Positions 8,392 through 16,967 of a stretch of 38,354 nucleotides of DNA are shown in pieces (position 1 is the first letter of the stretch; each line of letters starts with the position of its first letter). The translations under genes were made by a program, and so were the position numbers. The notes under the pieces were generated by a model. That model did not search any database, was not told where the DNA came from, and saw only the letters and a program-made list of their open reading frames with translations. The DNA is from Clostridiales bacterium. GTDB taxonomy: Bacteria; Bacillota; Clostridia; Lachnospirales; WRAX01. The stretch spans positions 1-38,354 of the forward strand of contig JAITMW010000139.1 of NCBI GenBank assembly GCA_031277155.1, read 5' to 3'.

Positions 8392-8399
8392 TCAGCTTG

Positions 8400-9713
8400 A
8401 TGACTTTTGAACAGGCCAAGCAATATCTGCTGGACAGCTATGGCGGCGGCAAAAAGAAGGGCCTTGGGGCCATATCCCGGGCGCTGGAAATGCTGGGGAA
8501 TCCCCAGGACAGCCTGAAAATCATCCATGTGGCCGGCACAAACGGCAAGGGCAGCTTTTGCGCCATGATGGCGGCCATACTTGAGGAAGCGGGGCTGCGG
8601 GCGGGCTGCTTCATATCGCCCCATCTGGAGATTATTAACGAGCGCTTCACGATAAACGGCAAGATGATTAGCGATGCCGACTTTGCCGCGTGTATTGGCA
8701 AAGTGGACGCCGCCACCCGTGCCATATATGGCGGCGATGATACTTTCAGCTATTTTGAAATCCTAACGCTGGCGGCCTTTGTGTATTTTCGCGAAAAAAA
8801 TGTGGATATACTTTTGCTGGAAGTTGGCATCGGCGGCCGCCTGGATGCAACAAATGTGATAAAATCGCCATTGCTTTGCGTCATCATGGCCATAGGCATG
8901 GACCATATGGAAATTTTGGGCGACACCATACAGCAAATCGCGGCGGAAAAAGCGGGCATAATAAAAGAAAATTGCCCTGTGGTATTGTACCCCAATGTAG
9001 ACTTGGTGTATAATATAATTGCGGGGATTGCCATGGCAAAAAATGCCAGGATATATGACGCAGGGCAAATTTCTCCGGAAATTATTTCAAAATCTTCAAA
9101 AATGACTAAATTTGCCGTGCGGCATGAATATTTTGACAAAATCTCCATAGAACTATGTCTTGCGGGGCATCATCAAACACAAAACGCGTGTGTTGCCATT
9201 GCCGCCGCCGCCGCCTTAAATGACGCGGGCTATGAAATCAGCGGCGCGCACATACAGCAGGGGCTGGCCAATGTGAAGTGGCATGGCCGCATGGAAATTG
9301 TCGGCGAAAATCCCACAATTGTCTTGGAGGGCGCGCATAATCTGCAAGGCGCCGCCGCCGCCGCAAACAGCATGGAGGCATTGTTTGGCGGCAGGGAAAT
9401 TACGCTGGTGGCGGGCATTTTGGCTGACAAAGAATATGATGATATCGTGCGCGCGTTGGTTGCGCCCGCCAAAAAAGTGGTTTTCACAAAGCCCGATTAT
9501 GATTTTAGGGCGGCGCAGCCCGAAGACCTTGCAAAGTCCCTTGGGGCAAGCGACAAGGAAATATATATCGAAGAAGATTGCCGAAGGGCTTTGCGAAAAG
9601 CCATTGAGATTACGGCGGCAGAGGGTGTTATTTTTTGCACGGGCTCGCTGTATTTAATGGGCGACCTGCGCACTCATATAAGCCATATAAAAGGAAGGAA
9701 AGACCATGATTAA
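8400..9713 (+). CDS. folC: Folylpolyglutamate synthase / dihydrofolate synthase
   Basis: Adds glutamate to dihydropteroate and to folates with ATP, retaining folate in the cell. The 437-aa protein has the Mur-ligase-like P-loop GTNGKGS (residues 46-52), SPHLEIINERFTING, LEVGIGGRLDATN and GMDHMEILGDT, all in the family order. Start: ATG 8400, ten bases after GGAGGAAG. This gives the usual N-terminus (MTFEQAKQYLLDS), whereas the open upstream frame from 8274 is repeat-encoded. The gene follows valS as in many Firmicutes. Its end overlaps the next small gene by eight bases. Confidence 0.95.
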   Translation: MTFEQAKQYLLDSYGGGKKKGLGAISRALEMLGNPQDSLKIIHVAGTNGKGSFCAMMAAILEEAGLRAGCFISPHLEIINERFTINGKMISDADFAACIGKVDAATRAIYGGDDTFSYFEILTLAAFVYFREKNVDILLLEVGIGGRLDATNVIKSPLLCVIMAIGMDHMEILGDTIQQIAAEKAGIIKENCPVVLYPNVDLVYNIIAGIAMAKNARIYDAGQISPEIISKSSKMTKFAVRHEYFDKISIELCLAGHHQTQNACVAIAAAAALNDAGYEISGAHIQQGLANVKWHGRMEIVGENPTIVLEGAHNLQGAAAAANSMEALFGGREITLVAGILADKEYDDIVRALVAPAKKVVFTKPDYDFRAAQPEDLAKSLGASDKEIYIEEDCRRALRKAIEITAAEGVIFCTGSLYLMGDLRTHISHIKGRKDHD

Positions 9714-9861
9714 TTTTGACGAAGAATTGAAAAAATACAAGCCCGTGCTGGAAGTTGACGACTTGCAAGAGGGCGTTGGTGTCAATGATGTGAAGGATAT
9801 TCTGGAAATGCTGCAATATCTGTCCGCAAAAATTGTGGCGCCTGAAAGAGAAAGGGACTGA
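9706..9861 (+). CDS. Small acidic protein, 51 aa, unknown function
   Basis: The ATG lies inside the last codons of folC and follows AAGGAAGGAA with five-base spacing. The TGA shares its last base with the ATG of the next gene. The protein is short and acidic, with likely helices (NFDEELKKYKPVLEVDD and VNDVKDILEMLQYLSAKIV). Overlap on both sides implies translational coupling from folC through to the TPR gene. No family recognised. Confidence 0.7.
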   Translation: MINFDEELKKYKPVLEVDDLQEGVGVNDVKDILEMLQYLSAKIVAPERERD

Positions 9862-11321
9862 TGCATATGCGCGCAATACATATGGATTGCCCAAGATGCG
9901 GCGGCCGCTCGGCCAAAAGCCACAATCTTGAGGCTGTGTGCGAATATTGCGGCATAAATATGCCCCTTTACGCAAAGGCAAAGGTCTTGTCCAACGCCCA
10001 TTATGACAGAGGGTTGAAGCTGGCCAAAGCATACAATTTGACAGCAGCCATTGAAGAGCTTAGCGCCGCTTTGCAAATCAACAAAAAAAACATACAAGCG
10101 CGCAACCTTTTGGGCCTTGTGTTTTATGCAATGGGGCGCATTGGCGAGGCGCTGCGCGAATGGGTTATCAGCGCGAATTATGGCGCGGATGAAAATCTCG
10201 CCAAAGAATATTTAATAGTTTTTCAAAATGACATGGCGCTTTTGGAAAAATATTCTGACGCCCTTCATAATTACAACGAAGCCCTGCAATTTATGGGGGA
10301 TTATAGCGAAGATTTGGCTGCCATACGCCTAAAGCGCGCCATTGAAATTAACCCCGATTTTGTGGATGCCCTTAATATGCTTGCGCTGGTTTGCCTTAAA
10401 ACCGGAGACAGGCATAGGGCCGGGGCTTTGGCAGAGCATGTTTTATCTATAGACGCGGGCAATCCTTTTGCCAAACGATATTATCGCGAGATTTTTTTAA
10501 AAAAGGCGCCCTCCGGAAGGAAGCTGAAGGCGCATATGGACGAGGCGTCTTTAAATTACGAAAAAGCACAGGACAAGGCCGCGCTGCAAAAAGGCGACAG
10601 GCAAAATCCTTTTTATGCGCAAAGCCAGAGGCCGGTGGCCAAAACATCGCCAATTTCAGGGCTGTTGTTATTTGCCGCGGGCCTTGGGGCCATGTTTTTG
10701 TTTATGTATATTTTGGTGCTGCCGTCCTTTTTGGAGGACAGCCTGGCCGAATCTGCCGCCCTTTCGGCTGAAATAGACACGCGGCAGGCCGCACATGCCA
10801 CGCAAATATCAGAGCTTGAAGAGGCCATCGCGGGCCTGGAGGCAGAATTGGGCCAATATATGCAGACGGCGGCACTGCAAGATGAACAAAACCGCAATTT
10901 GCAAAACGAGGTCTGGGTAAACAACGCATATTCCTATCTTTCGCGGGAATTGCCCCACGCCGCCCTTAATGCGCTGGAAAATGTGGAAGTGGGGCGGCTT
11001 TCCGCGGATGCGCTGTCAACATACCACCATGTGGTGCAGACGGCCACGCCCATTGTAGAGCAAAGCTATCATCAGCTGGGGCAGATACAGTTTAACAACG
11101 GCGAATATGCACAAGCCCGGGAGAGCTTGGAGAGCGCCGCAAGGCTTATCACCGAAGAATCTGTTGTGGCGCATTATGTTTTATATCTTTTGGGGCGCAT
11201 CGCCGAAGTGCAGGAAGATTACAGCCTGGCGCGGTCATATTACGAAAGGATTATCAACGACTTTCCCGGAACAAACCGCGTAAATGCCGCGAACATACGC
11301 CTAAACCAGCTGCCGGCATAA
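9861..11321 (+). CDS. Zinc-ribbon / TPR membrane protein, unknown function
   Basis: A 486-aa protein in four parts. First comes a CxxC...CxxC zinc ribbon (C10, C13, C27, C30). TPR-like helical repeats follow at about residues 40-210 (for example NIQARNLLGLVFYAMGRIGE and INPDFVDALNMLALVCLKTGD). Then there is one membrane segment at about 265-287 (GLLLFAAGLGAMFLFMYILV) with a coiled coil to ~345. A second set of TPR-like repeats runs to the end (VVAHYVLYLLGRIAEVQEDY). The TPR sets would lie on opposite sides of the membrane, suggesting a scaffold. The first ATG overlaps the previous stop (TGATG); a second ATG at 9867 has better spacing from AAAGGGA. Confidence 0.82.
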   Translation: MHMRAIHMDCPRCGGRSAKSHNLEAVCEYCGINMPLYAKAKVLSNAHYDRGLKLAKAYNLTAAIEELSAALQINKKNIQARNLLGLVFYAMGRIGEALREWVISANYGADENLAKEYLIVFQNDMALLEKYSDALHNYNEALQFMGDYSEDLAAIRLKRAIEINPDFVDALNMLALVCLKTGDRHRAGALAEHVLSIDAGNPFAKRYYREIFLKKAPSGRKLKAHMDEASLNYEKAQDKAALQKGDRQNPFYAQSQRPVAKTSPISGLLLFAAGLGAMFLFMYILVLPSFLEDSLAESAALSAEIDTRQAAHATQISELEEAIAGLEAELGQYMQTAALQDEQNRNLQNEVWVNNAYSYLSRELPHAALNALENVEVGRLSADALSTYHHVVQTATPIVEQSYHQLGQIQFNNGEYAQARESLESAARLITEESVVAHYVLYLLGRIAEVQEDYSLARSYYERIINDFPGTNRVNAANIRLNQLPA

Positions 11322-11415
11322 CCATCATAAATTATTTTGAAATATTTGCAGACTATTAAGGCAACCCCTGCGTATACTGTATTACAAATGTGAGAATTAT
11401 CAGGAGGGAAAAGCT

Positions 11416-11763
11416 ATGAACAAATCTGTTTTTGGATTAAACGAAAATATGGCGGCGGCCTTGGCCTATCTGGGCATCTTTGTCACCGGCATAGTGATAT
11501 TGGTGCTGGAAAGAGAGAATAAATTCGTGCGCTTTGCCGCGCTGCAATCGGTGGCTCTCTTTTTGCCCATCATCCTTATCACCGGGGTGCTTAATTGGTT
11601 TGGGTGGATACCCATTTTAGGCTGGATTATCGGCATTGTCACCTTTTTCATCGGCGTCCTTACTTTCCTTGCCTGGCTGTATCTGATGCTGTCGGCATAC
11701 AAGGGCCAAGCCGTGAAGGTGCCCATTGTGGGCGATATCTGCTGGGAGCAGGTGCATAAATAA
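11416..11763 (+). CDS. DUF4870-like small membrane protein
   Basis: A 115-aa protein with three hydrophobic segments (AALAYLGIFVTGIVILVLE; SVALFLPIILITGVLNWFG; and the stretch from about residue 66 to 92), resembling the Tic20-like DUF4870 family. The motif ENKFVRFAALQS after the first helix is the typical family signature. Its function is not established. The start has AGGAGGG eight bases upstream. It is separated from the TPR gene by 94 bases in which I see no convincing promoter, and it ends at the shared terminator 11791-11820. Confidence 0.85.
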   Translation: MNKSVFGLNENMAAALAYLGIFVTGIVILVLERENKFVRFAALQSVALFLPIILITGVLNWFGWIPILGWIIGIVTFFIGVLTFLAWLYLMLSAYKGQAVKVPIVGDICWEQVHK

Positions 11764-11790
11764 AAATTGAAAACCAATTTTGCGAAAAGG

Positions 11791-11820
11791 CGGGGGCGCC
11801 ACACCCCCGTCCTATTTTTT
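11791..11820. terminator. Intrinsic terminator between convergent operons
   Basis: Stem CGGGGG-CGCCACA-CCCCCG followed on the + strand by TCCTATTTTTT, ending one base before the mrpD stop codon. On the - strand the sequence after the stem is CCTTTTCGC, so it may work weakly in that direction too. Confidence 0.8.
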
Positions 11821-13407
11821 CTAAAATAGCCCCACAAATATCACCATCAGCCCAAAGAAGGCGGCCATGGAGGCGCACACACTTCTAAAGCCCAAATTAA
11901 GCCCGCCAATGCGCTTTAAGGTGGCGTTGCCATAGACAATATACTTGTAGATTAAAAGCCCCGCCCCCATGCTGGCGAAGAATATCAGGGCTTTTTCGAT
12001 ATAGCCCCAAGTGTCGATGACGGCATCCGCCGCAAACAGGAAATTGACAAGAAAGCCGCCAAAGATGCCGCCGACAAGGCAAAAGGCCCCAAGGGCAGCC
12101 GACGGCACAACGCGCCAGATGTCGGGCTTTACGGCGATGCCTTCTATGCCCGGGTCCTTGCCAAAAAGCACGCCGGCATATTTTATAAAGGAGATTATGG
12201 TGCCAAGGCTGATTATCACCACAGTGGCGTTAAGCCAAAAGGGCACGGTGGCTGCGATAAAATATTTGGAAATGCTGCCGATAAAAAGCGGCGCGCCTGT
12301 AATGCCCAGCACGGCAAACAGCGTGACAAGGCCAACCACGGGCATTCGCCGCAGCACGCCGCGGATTTTATACACATCCCGCGTGCCATAGGAATGGACG
12401 ATGATGCCCGCTGACAAAAACAGCGCGGATTTAAAGGTGGCGTGACTAATTATATGATACAGCCCGCCCAGCATGGAATATTCGTTGCCCGCGGAAAGGC
12501 CGATGATGATAAGGCCCACCTGGCTCATGGTGTGGTATGCCAAAATCATCTTGATATCCGTCTGGCAGATGGCCATGATAACGCCCGTCAGGCTGGCCGC
12601 AATGCCCACGGCCAAAAAGAGGCTGTGGGACGAAAAGCCGCCAAACATCTCCTGCATACGGATGAACATATACACCATGGTTTTAATTTGCACGCCCGAA
12701 AGGATAGCCGCCACGGCCGAGGGCGCTTTGGGATACAGCTTTACCTTGGGCAAAAAGCTGAAGATGGGTATGATGGAGCATTTAAAAGCGATGCCCGTCA
12801 TAATTAGGGCATAGGGTATCACCAAATCGCCGGGATATGCATATGCCAGCAGCTCTCCCGCACGCAATATGTCAAATACGCCCGTCAGCATGTAAATATA
12901 GCCGATGCCGAAAAGATACAGCAGCATGGCGACGATGTTAAGCATAAGAAAAATCAGGCCGGGCAGCATGTTGCGCCTTTTCTTGTCGTACATTAACAGG
13001 ATGGTGACGATGACGGTGGCCACCTCTACCAGCACGAATATGTTAAACAGGTCCCGGGTGAGGAAAAGGCCAACCAGCGCCGACTGTAAAATGAAAAGCA
13101 AAAACCAGAAGGTGCGGCTGTCGCTTTGGTTGAAGCTATAAACGGCCACGGCCAAAAATATAATGCCGCAAAGCACCATAAAGACGGCGGATGTGGTGTA
13201 TGCCCGCAGAAGTATGCCCATAAAGCCGTCATAGTCGCCAATGACCACGACAATTTCGCCGCTGCGCGTCTCCCAAAGCAAATATAGGGATAAAATGACA
13301 AAGACGGACTGAAAAAGTATGGCCAGCACCCGCGCCGCTTTGTTTGTTGCAAAAACAAAGAGGAACACGGCGATAAGCACGGGGATTATTACGAAATAGG
13401 TTAGCAT
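11821..13407 (-). CDS. mrpD: Mrp/Mnh cation:proton antiporter subunit D (NuoM/N-like)
   Basis: A 528-aa polytopic membrane protein related to the proton-pumping subunits of complex I. Characteristic stretches are LVEVATVIVTILLMY (about residue 125), SFLPKVKLYPKAPSAVAAI with its conserved lysines, and DIKMILAYHTMSQVG followed by YHIISHATFKSALFL. It is the only antiporter-like large subunit in the window. It is the last gene of the antiporter operon, and its AAGGAG site lies inside the last codons of the upstream glycosyltransferase. In a standard Mrp operon it would follow subunit C directly; here a 1.2-kb gene intervenes. Confidence 0.93.
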   Translation of the reverse strand: MLTYFVIIPVLIAVFLFVFATNKAARVLAILFQSVFVILSLYLLWETRSGEIVVVIGDYDGFMGILLRAYTTSAVFMVLCGIIFLAVAVYSFNQSDSRTFWFLLFILQSALVGLFLTRDLFNIFVLVEVATVIVTILLMYDKKRRNMLPGLIFLMLNIVAMLLYLFGIGYIYMLTGVFDILRAGELLAYAYPGDLVIPYALIMTGIAFKCSIIPIFSFLPKVKLYPKAPSAVAAILSGVQIKTMVYMFIRMQEMFGGFSSHSLFLAVGIAASLTGVIMAICQTDIKMILAYHTMSQVGLIIIGLSAGNEYSMLGGLYHIISHATFKSALFLSAGIIVHSYGTRDVYKIRGVLRRMPVVGLVTLFAVLGITGAPLFIGSISKYFIAATVPFWLNATVVIISLGTIISFIKYAGVLFGKDPGIEGIAVKPDIWRVVPSAALGAFCLVGGIFGGFLVNFLFAADAVIDTWGYIEKALIFFASMGAGLLIYKYIVYGNATLKRIGGLNLGFRSVCASMAAFFGLMVIFVGLF

Positions 13408-13410
13408 TGG

Positions 13411-14611
13411 TTAGGTTTTCTCCTTTGCCAGCTTCATTAATATGTCAACAATAGTTGTATATGCAATTTTTCTGTCAAATTTCTCCTTTGCCAATCTTCT
13501 GTGATTGTTGCCCATTTCTTGCCTTAATTCCTTATCAGAACATAAAATCAACAAATTTTTTGCAAAGTCATTTGGGTCGCCGCTTATGCAGTTTAGGCCA
13601 ATATTATAATCTGCGACCAATTCTCTATACTCCTGTGTGGCTTGTGTGTTAAGCACGGGCAAACCCGCTGCCGCATAGTCCCCATGCTTGTTTATTATGC
13701 TTTGCATAGCCTTTGGGACTATGGGATTGACGGCAATATGACAGCCTGTGAGGGTTTTCACCATTTCAGAGTATTTCAAGCTGCCTGTAAAAACCGCGTT
13801 TATGTCTTTTTTTAATGCATAGCCTTCAAATTCAGGTTTTAGCGGACCGTCCCCCATGACTATAAACTTTATTTTTGCTTTATCTTTGAGAAGGGATATT
13901 CCGTCTATACACAATTTTATGTCGTAGCTATGGCCCAAAGTGCCAATATATGCAAGTGTCACCTCGTCGTCTTTAGCTTGAATTTGGCCCTTATTGGCGA
14001 AGCTGTCAAATATGTCTAAATCAACTCCGATAAAAACGCTGTGCGCTTCTTTGCACTTATTGTTTACAGACAAGGCACGCTGTGCGTAAGTTTGAGAGAC
14101 AGCGAGAATCTGCCCCCCCCCCCTCGTAAATATAGTTTGCTTTTTTATACATGGGCGCATAAATTATTTTGCCAATAATTGGGGGATTAAAAGCCATTTC
14201 AAAAACTTCGGGCCAAATATCCTGCACATCAATCACAAATTCAATATTATTGCTCTTGGCATATTTTGCGGCCGCGTAAGAGCAGTCTAAACTTGGCACA
14301 GCGCAATATATAATATCGGGTTTTTTGCGCTTTGAAAGATATTTTTCCAGATTTTTACCAAAAACGCGATGGCTGTAAATCCGCTTGAGGGAGATATTCT
14401 TTGTGTAGGGTGGTTCGTGAACAAAGGTTAATTTATAGTCCCTCTCTATGGTTTCATTGCGCACCCTTTTTCTTTCGTGACAAAATTTTGATGTAACAAG
14501 CTCTACATCAAAGCCGCTTTTATGCAACAACTGCGCCAAATAATCAAACCTATTGCGGCCATTGTCAAAAAGGCTGCCGCAAAAATGAGCAATTATCAAC
14601 ACTTCTTTCAT
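13411..14611 (-). pseudogene. GT4-type glycosyltransferase, out of frame at an 11-G tract
   Basis: Two frames together make one glycosyltransferase. The N-terminal part (14611 down to the tract) has the GT-B start MKEVLIIAHFCGSLFDNG and VIDVQDIWPEVFEM. The C-terminal part (to 13411) has AVSQTYAQRAL, LAYIGTLGHSYD, FIVMGDGPLKPEFE and GDYAAAGLPVLNT. The break is exactly at a run of 11 G on the coding strand (14123-14113). With 10 or 13 G the frames join, giving about 400 codons. As written, translation stops about 19 residues after the tract. The gene is visibly richer in A/T than its neighbours and interrupts the antiporter operon between subunits C and D, so it was probably acquired. It could be phase-variable, a decayed gene or a sequencing error. 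Start ATG 14611 follows AAGGGGG. Confidence 0.85.
14113..14123 (-). repeat. 11-base homopolymer (G on coding strand) inside the glycosyltransferase
   Basis: Eleven consecutive C on the + strand. It is the longest homopolymer I noticed in the window and falls exactly where the glycosyltransferase frame breaks. Tracts of this length commonly change by slippage. Confidence 0.9.
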
Positions 14612-14643
14612 AAAATTTACCCCCTTATCTTTTGACGTCAGGT

Positions 14644-15039
14644 TTAACTATACGGATTTTCCGCCTCTTCTTGGGCCGAAAGCTTATGCATCAATTCCCA
14701 ATCGGCGGTGTTGTATCTTCTAAACAGATAGTTTAGCATGGTGATTTTTATGGCTGTGACAGAAATGCCGATGATTATGGCCGTCAGCATCAGGGCTTGG
14801 GGCGTTGGGTCCGCTATGGCCGCCATGTCGTAAAGGAGGGCGGGGTCGTATATAATAGGCGGTATGGTGCCTGTGCGGCCGCTTAAAAACAGCCAAAACA
14901 TGATTACAGCCGTCTGCATTACCAGCGTAAAGACGATGGTTTTTATGGCGTTTTTGGCCGTGATTAAGCCAAAAAGGGCTATGAAGAACATAATTACGGC
15001 AAAAATGTCAAATATTTCAAGATTAAATATTGGAATCAC
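14644..15039 (-). CDS. mrpC: Mrp/Mnh antiporter subunit C (NuoK-like)
   Basis: A 131-aa membrane protein with three hydrophobic helices, related to complex I NuoK. The segment DPTPQALMLTAIIIGISVTAI is the family signature. The start is GTG at 15039, which overlaps the end of the upstream fused subunit by 17 bases; a TAGGGGG stretch abuts the GTG, so translation probably depends on coupling. The C-terminal tail (RRYNTADWELMHKLSAQEEA) is polar and likely cytoplasmic. Confidence 0.9.
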   Translation of the reverse strand: MIPIFNLEIFDIFAVIMFFIALFGLITAKNAIKTIVFTLVMQTAVIMFWLFLSGRTGTIPPIIYDPALLYDMAAIADPTPQALMLTAIIIGISVTAIKITMLNYLFRRYNTADWELMHKLSAQEEAENPYS

Positions 15040-16045
15040 CCCCTAAATCTTGATGCCTTTGCGAAATTTCTACGGGAGAATCCTCTCTGCGCTCTATGGC
15101 TACATAGCGATAGAAGATGATGAAGAAGCCGCAGGCCACCTTTAAGCCTATCAGAACATTCATGATTATCAGATAGGCATCGTGGAAGGCGTCTGTGAAA
15201 TAATCGAAGGTATAGGCCAAAAACGCTTTGGAGCCAACAAACACGGCAAACACAGCGATGACGACAATGAACACAAAAACATATTCTTCCAGCTTTATGA
15301 CCTTTTTCACCGAAATGTCATAAATATCATATATCATATATCGGCATATGAAGAAGGTGGCGATGGCGACGCCGCCCTGAAAGCCCCCGCCGGCGGAGAT
15401 ATGGCCGTTTAATATTAAATATGTGCCAAAAAGCAGGATGATGGGGGAGATGATACGCATGGTAAACACTGCCATGGAAGAATTTTCAATTTCGCTGTGG
15501 CGGCCGTCGTCCACAGCCATCCTGTCCAGCCAGGACATATGCGCCACGGCCACAACGGCCACAACAAGTATCAATGCCTCAAACAGCGTGTCATACACGC
15601 GATATCCCAACAATATGGCGGCTACGGCATTTTCGCCGCCCACATCCACAGAAAAATATGTAAGATACAATTCTTTTAAATATGTGCTGGCATCTCCCGT
15701 GGGCATAAAATTGACGAACAAGGCAAACAATCCCGCGCAAAAAGCCAGGGGCAGCACAATTTTTGTAAACCAGCGCCCATTGCGGGGTGAAACCGGCGCA
15801 ATTTCGGCCCTGTGGCCCTTGCGGCCATAATATCTTTCGATGCAGATGATGAAAAAGATGGTGGCAAAGACGGCGATGGCGGCCTCTGCCATGGCCACAT
15901 CAGGCGAGCCCAGCATCAAAAAGCACACCGACGTTATCAGGGAGAAAATCCCGAAATAAATTATGTTTCGATATACCCTGCTTTCAAAGATGATGACCAG
16001 CGCTGCGATTATCCATATAATTAATATTACTTCCATAATTTGCAT
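15023..16045 (-). CDS. mrpB: Fused MrpA C-terminal (MbhD/MbhE-like) and MrpB antiporter subunit
   Basis: A 340-aa protein combining pieces that are separate in MBH-type systems. Residues ~1-75 are MbhD/DUF4040-like (GSPDVAMAEAAIAVFATIFF). Residues ~90-170 are MbhE-like (GGENAVAAILLGYRVYDTLF). Residues ~190-325 are MrpB (MRIISPIILLFGTYLILNGH, SAGGGFQGGVAIATFF). The total matches the sum of the separate archaeal subunits. The start ATG 16045 follows an AGGGGTG site. The domain names come from family knowledge; the fusion is read directly from a single open frame. Confidence 0.88.
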   Translation of the reverse strand: MQIMEVILIIWIIAALVIIFESRVYRNIIYFGIFSLITSVCFLMLGSPDVAMAEAAIAVFATIFFIICIERYYGRKGHRAEIAPVSPRNGRWFTKIVLPLAFCAGLFALFVNFMPTGDASTYLKELYLTYFSVDVGGENAVAAILLGYRVYDTLFEALILVVAVVAVAHMSWLDRMAVDDGRHSEIENSSMAVFTMRIISPIILLFGTYLILNGHISAGGGFQGGVAIATFFICRYMIYDIYDISVKKVIKLEEYVFVFIVVIAVFAVFVGSKAFLAYTFDYFTDAFHDAYLIIMNVLIGLKVACGFFIIFYRYVAIERREDSPVEISQRHQDLGGDSNI

Positions 16046-16055
16046 AGAAACACCC

Positions 16056-16598
16056 CTATATCAAGGCTTTATAGTCATTTTTGGTCATAATATATAGCAT
16101 TTCATCGAATGTCTTGTTTAGCAGCTTTGCTTCAACGGTGCCTTTGCCGTAAAAAACAAATCCGCATTTTTCAATCACTCTTTTAGATTGGATATTTTCT
16201 GTAAAATGCGCGCACCACAAAACATCCACGCGCAGCTTCTCGAAGGCGTATTTTATGGCCGCTTGGGCGGCCTCTGCAGCCAGCCCTTGGCCCCAATATT
16301 CCTTGCCGAGAACATAGCCGATTGTTCTTTGCACATCGGCTTTAAAATCCGGGTCCTTTGTCCTGTTATGAAGCCCCAAAGAGCCAATGACCTTTTTGTT
16401 TTCTTTAAGTACAATGGCATATTCGTCGCCTTCGTCAATAAAGCCCTGCAAAATGCCGGCAGACACCTCTTTGTCCGTATGATGGGGCCAGCCCGCCATT
16501 TCGCCCACGCCCGGGACGCCGGCATATTCAAAAAAGTCGTCCAAATCGCTTTGCTTCCAGAGGCGCAATGTCAACCGTTGTGTTTTAAGCGTCTTCAT
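16056..16598 (-). CDS. GNAT acetyltransferase, RimJ/RimL type, inside the antiporter operon
   Basis: A 180-aa protein with the RimL-like opening LKTQRLTLRLWKQSDLDDFF, a mid strand (KKVIGSLGLHNR) and the acetyl-CoA loop region YVLGKEYWGQGLAAEAAQAA, then NIQSKRVIEKCGFVFYG. It probably acetylates an amino group on a protein or small molecule; the substrate is unknown. Start: ATG 16598, six bases after AGGAGG; the neighbouring ATG 16601 is too close. It overlaps the mrpG end by 14 bases and precedes the fused mrpB. It has no evident link to ion transport, so it looks like an inserted passenger gene. Confidence 0.9.
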   Translation of the reverse strand: MKTLKTQRLTLRLWKQSDLDDFFEYAGVPGVGEMAGWPHHTDKEVSAGILQGFIDEGDEYAIVLKENKKVIGSLGLHNRTKDPDFKADVQRTIGYVLGKEYWGQGLAAEAAQAAIKYAFEKLRVDVLWCAHFTENIQSKRVIEKCGFVFYGKGTVEAKLLNKTFDEMLYIMTKNDYKALI

Positions 16599-16965
16599 CA
16601 TGTTCCTCCTCTTCGGGCGGGCTGATTCTGTCCACCAGCGCCTCTGCGTCACGGGTTAGGGAGCCCTCCAGCTGATATCCCGAAAGATATGCAGAGCGGG
16701 CGACTATATGGGCCACAAGGGGGTTTAATATCAATATAATCACGACAATAAGCAGCACCTTTGCCGAAAAGAAGCTAAAGCCGTGCTGCAAACAAACACC
16801 CAGCAAAAATGTCAACAGCCCCACGGTGTCAATTTTGGAGGCCACAAGTATGCGGGGGTAGAAATCCTTCAGCAAGAAGATGCATACGACGCCAAAGACC
16901 ATGAAGGCGATGCCTATGCCCATTACGACGCTGCCGATGATTGAGATGATTTCCATAATGTTCAT
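16585..16965 (-). CDS. mrpG: Mrp/Mnh antiporter subunit G
   Basis: A 126-aa membrane protein with three hydrophobic segments (IISIIGSVVMGIGIAFMVFG; VGLLTFLLGVCLQHGF; VLLIVVIILILNPLVAHIVA). KDFYPRILVASKIDTVG between helices one and two and NPLVAHIVARSAY in the third match the MnhG family. The acidic tail (PPEEEEHDEDA) is unusual in being dense in Glu/Asp. The ATG follows an AAAGGAG site inside the mrpF stop region, and its end overlaps the GNAT start. Confidence 0.93.
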   Translation of the reverse strand: MNIMEIISIIGSVVMGIGIAFMVFGVVCIFLLKDFYPRILVASKIDTVGLLTFLLGVCLQHGFSFFSAKVLLIVVIILILNPLVAHIVARSAYLSGYQLEGSLTRDAEALVDRISPPEEEEHDEDA

Positions 16966-16967
16966 GA

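Noticed and set aside
8274..8399. Upstream extension of FolC encoding 7-aa repeats
   Set aside because: The repeats come from a tandem DNA array; the family start and ribosome site fit ATG 8400.
11346..11378. TTGCAG...TATACT as a promoter for the DUF4870-like gene
   Set aside because: The spacer is 21 bases and there is no extended -10. Possible but not supported.
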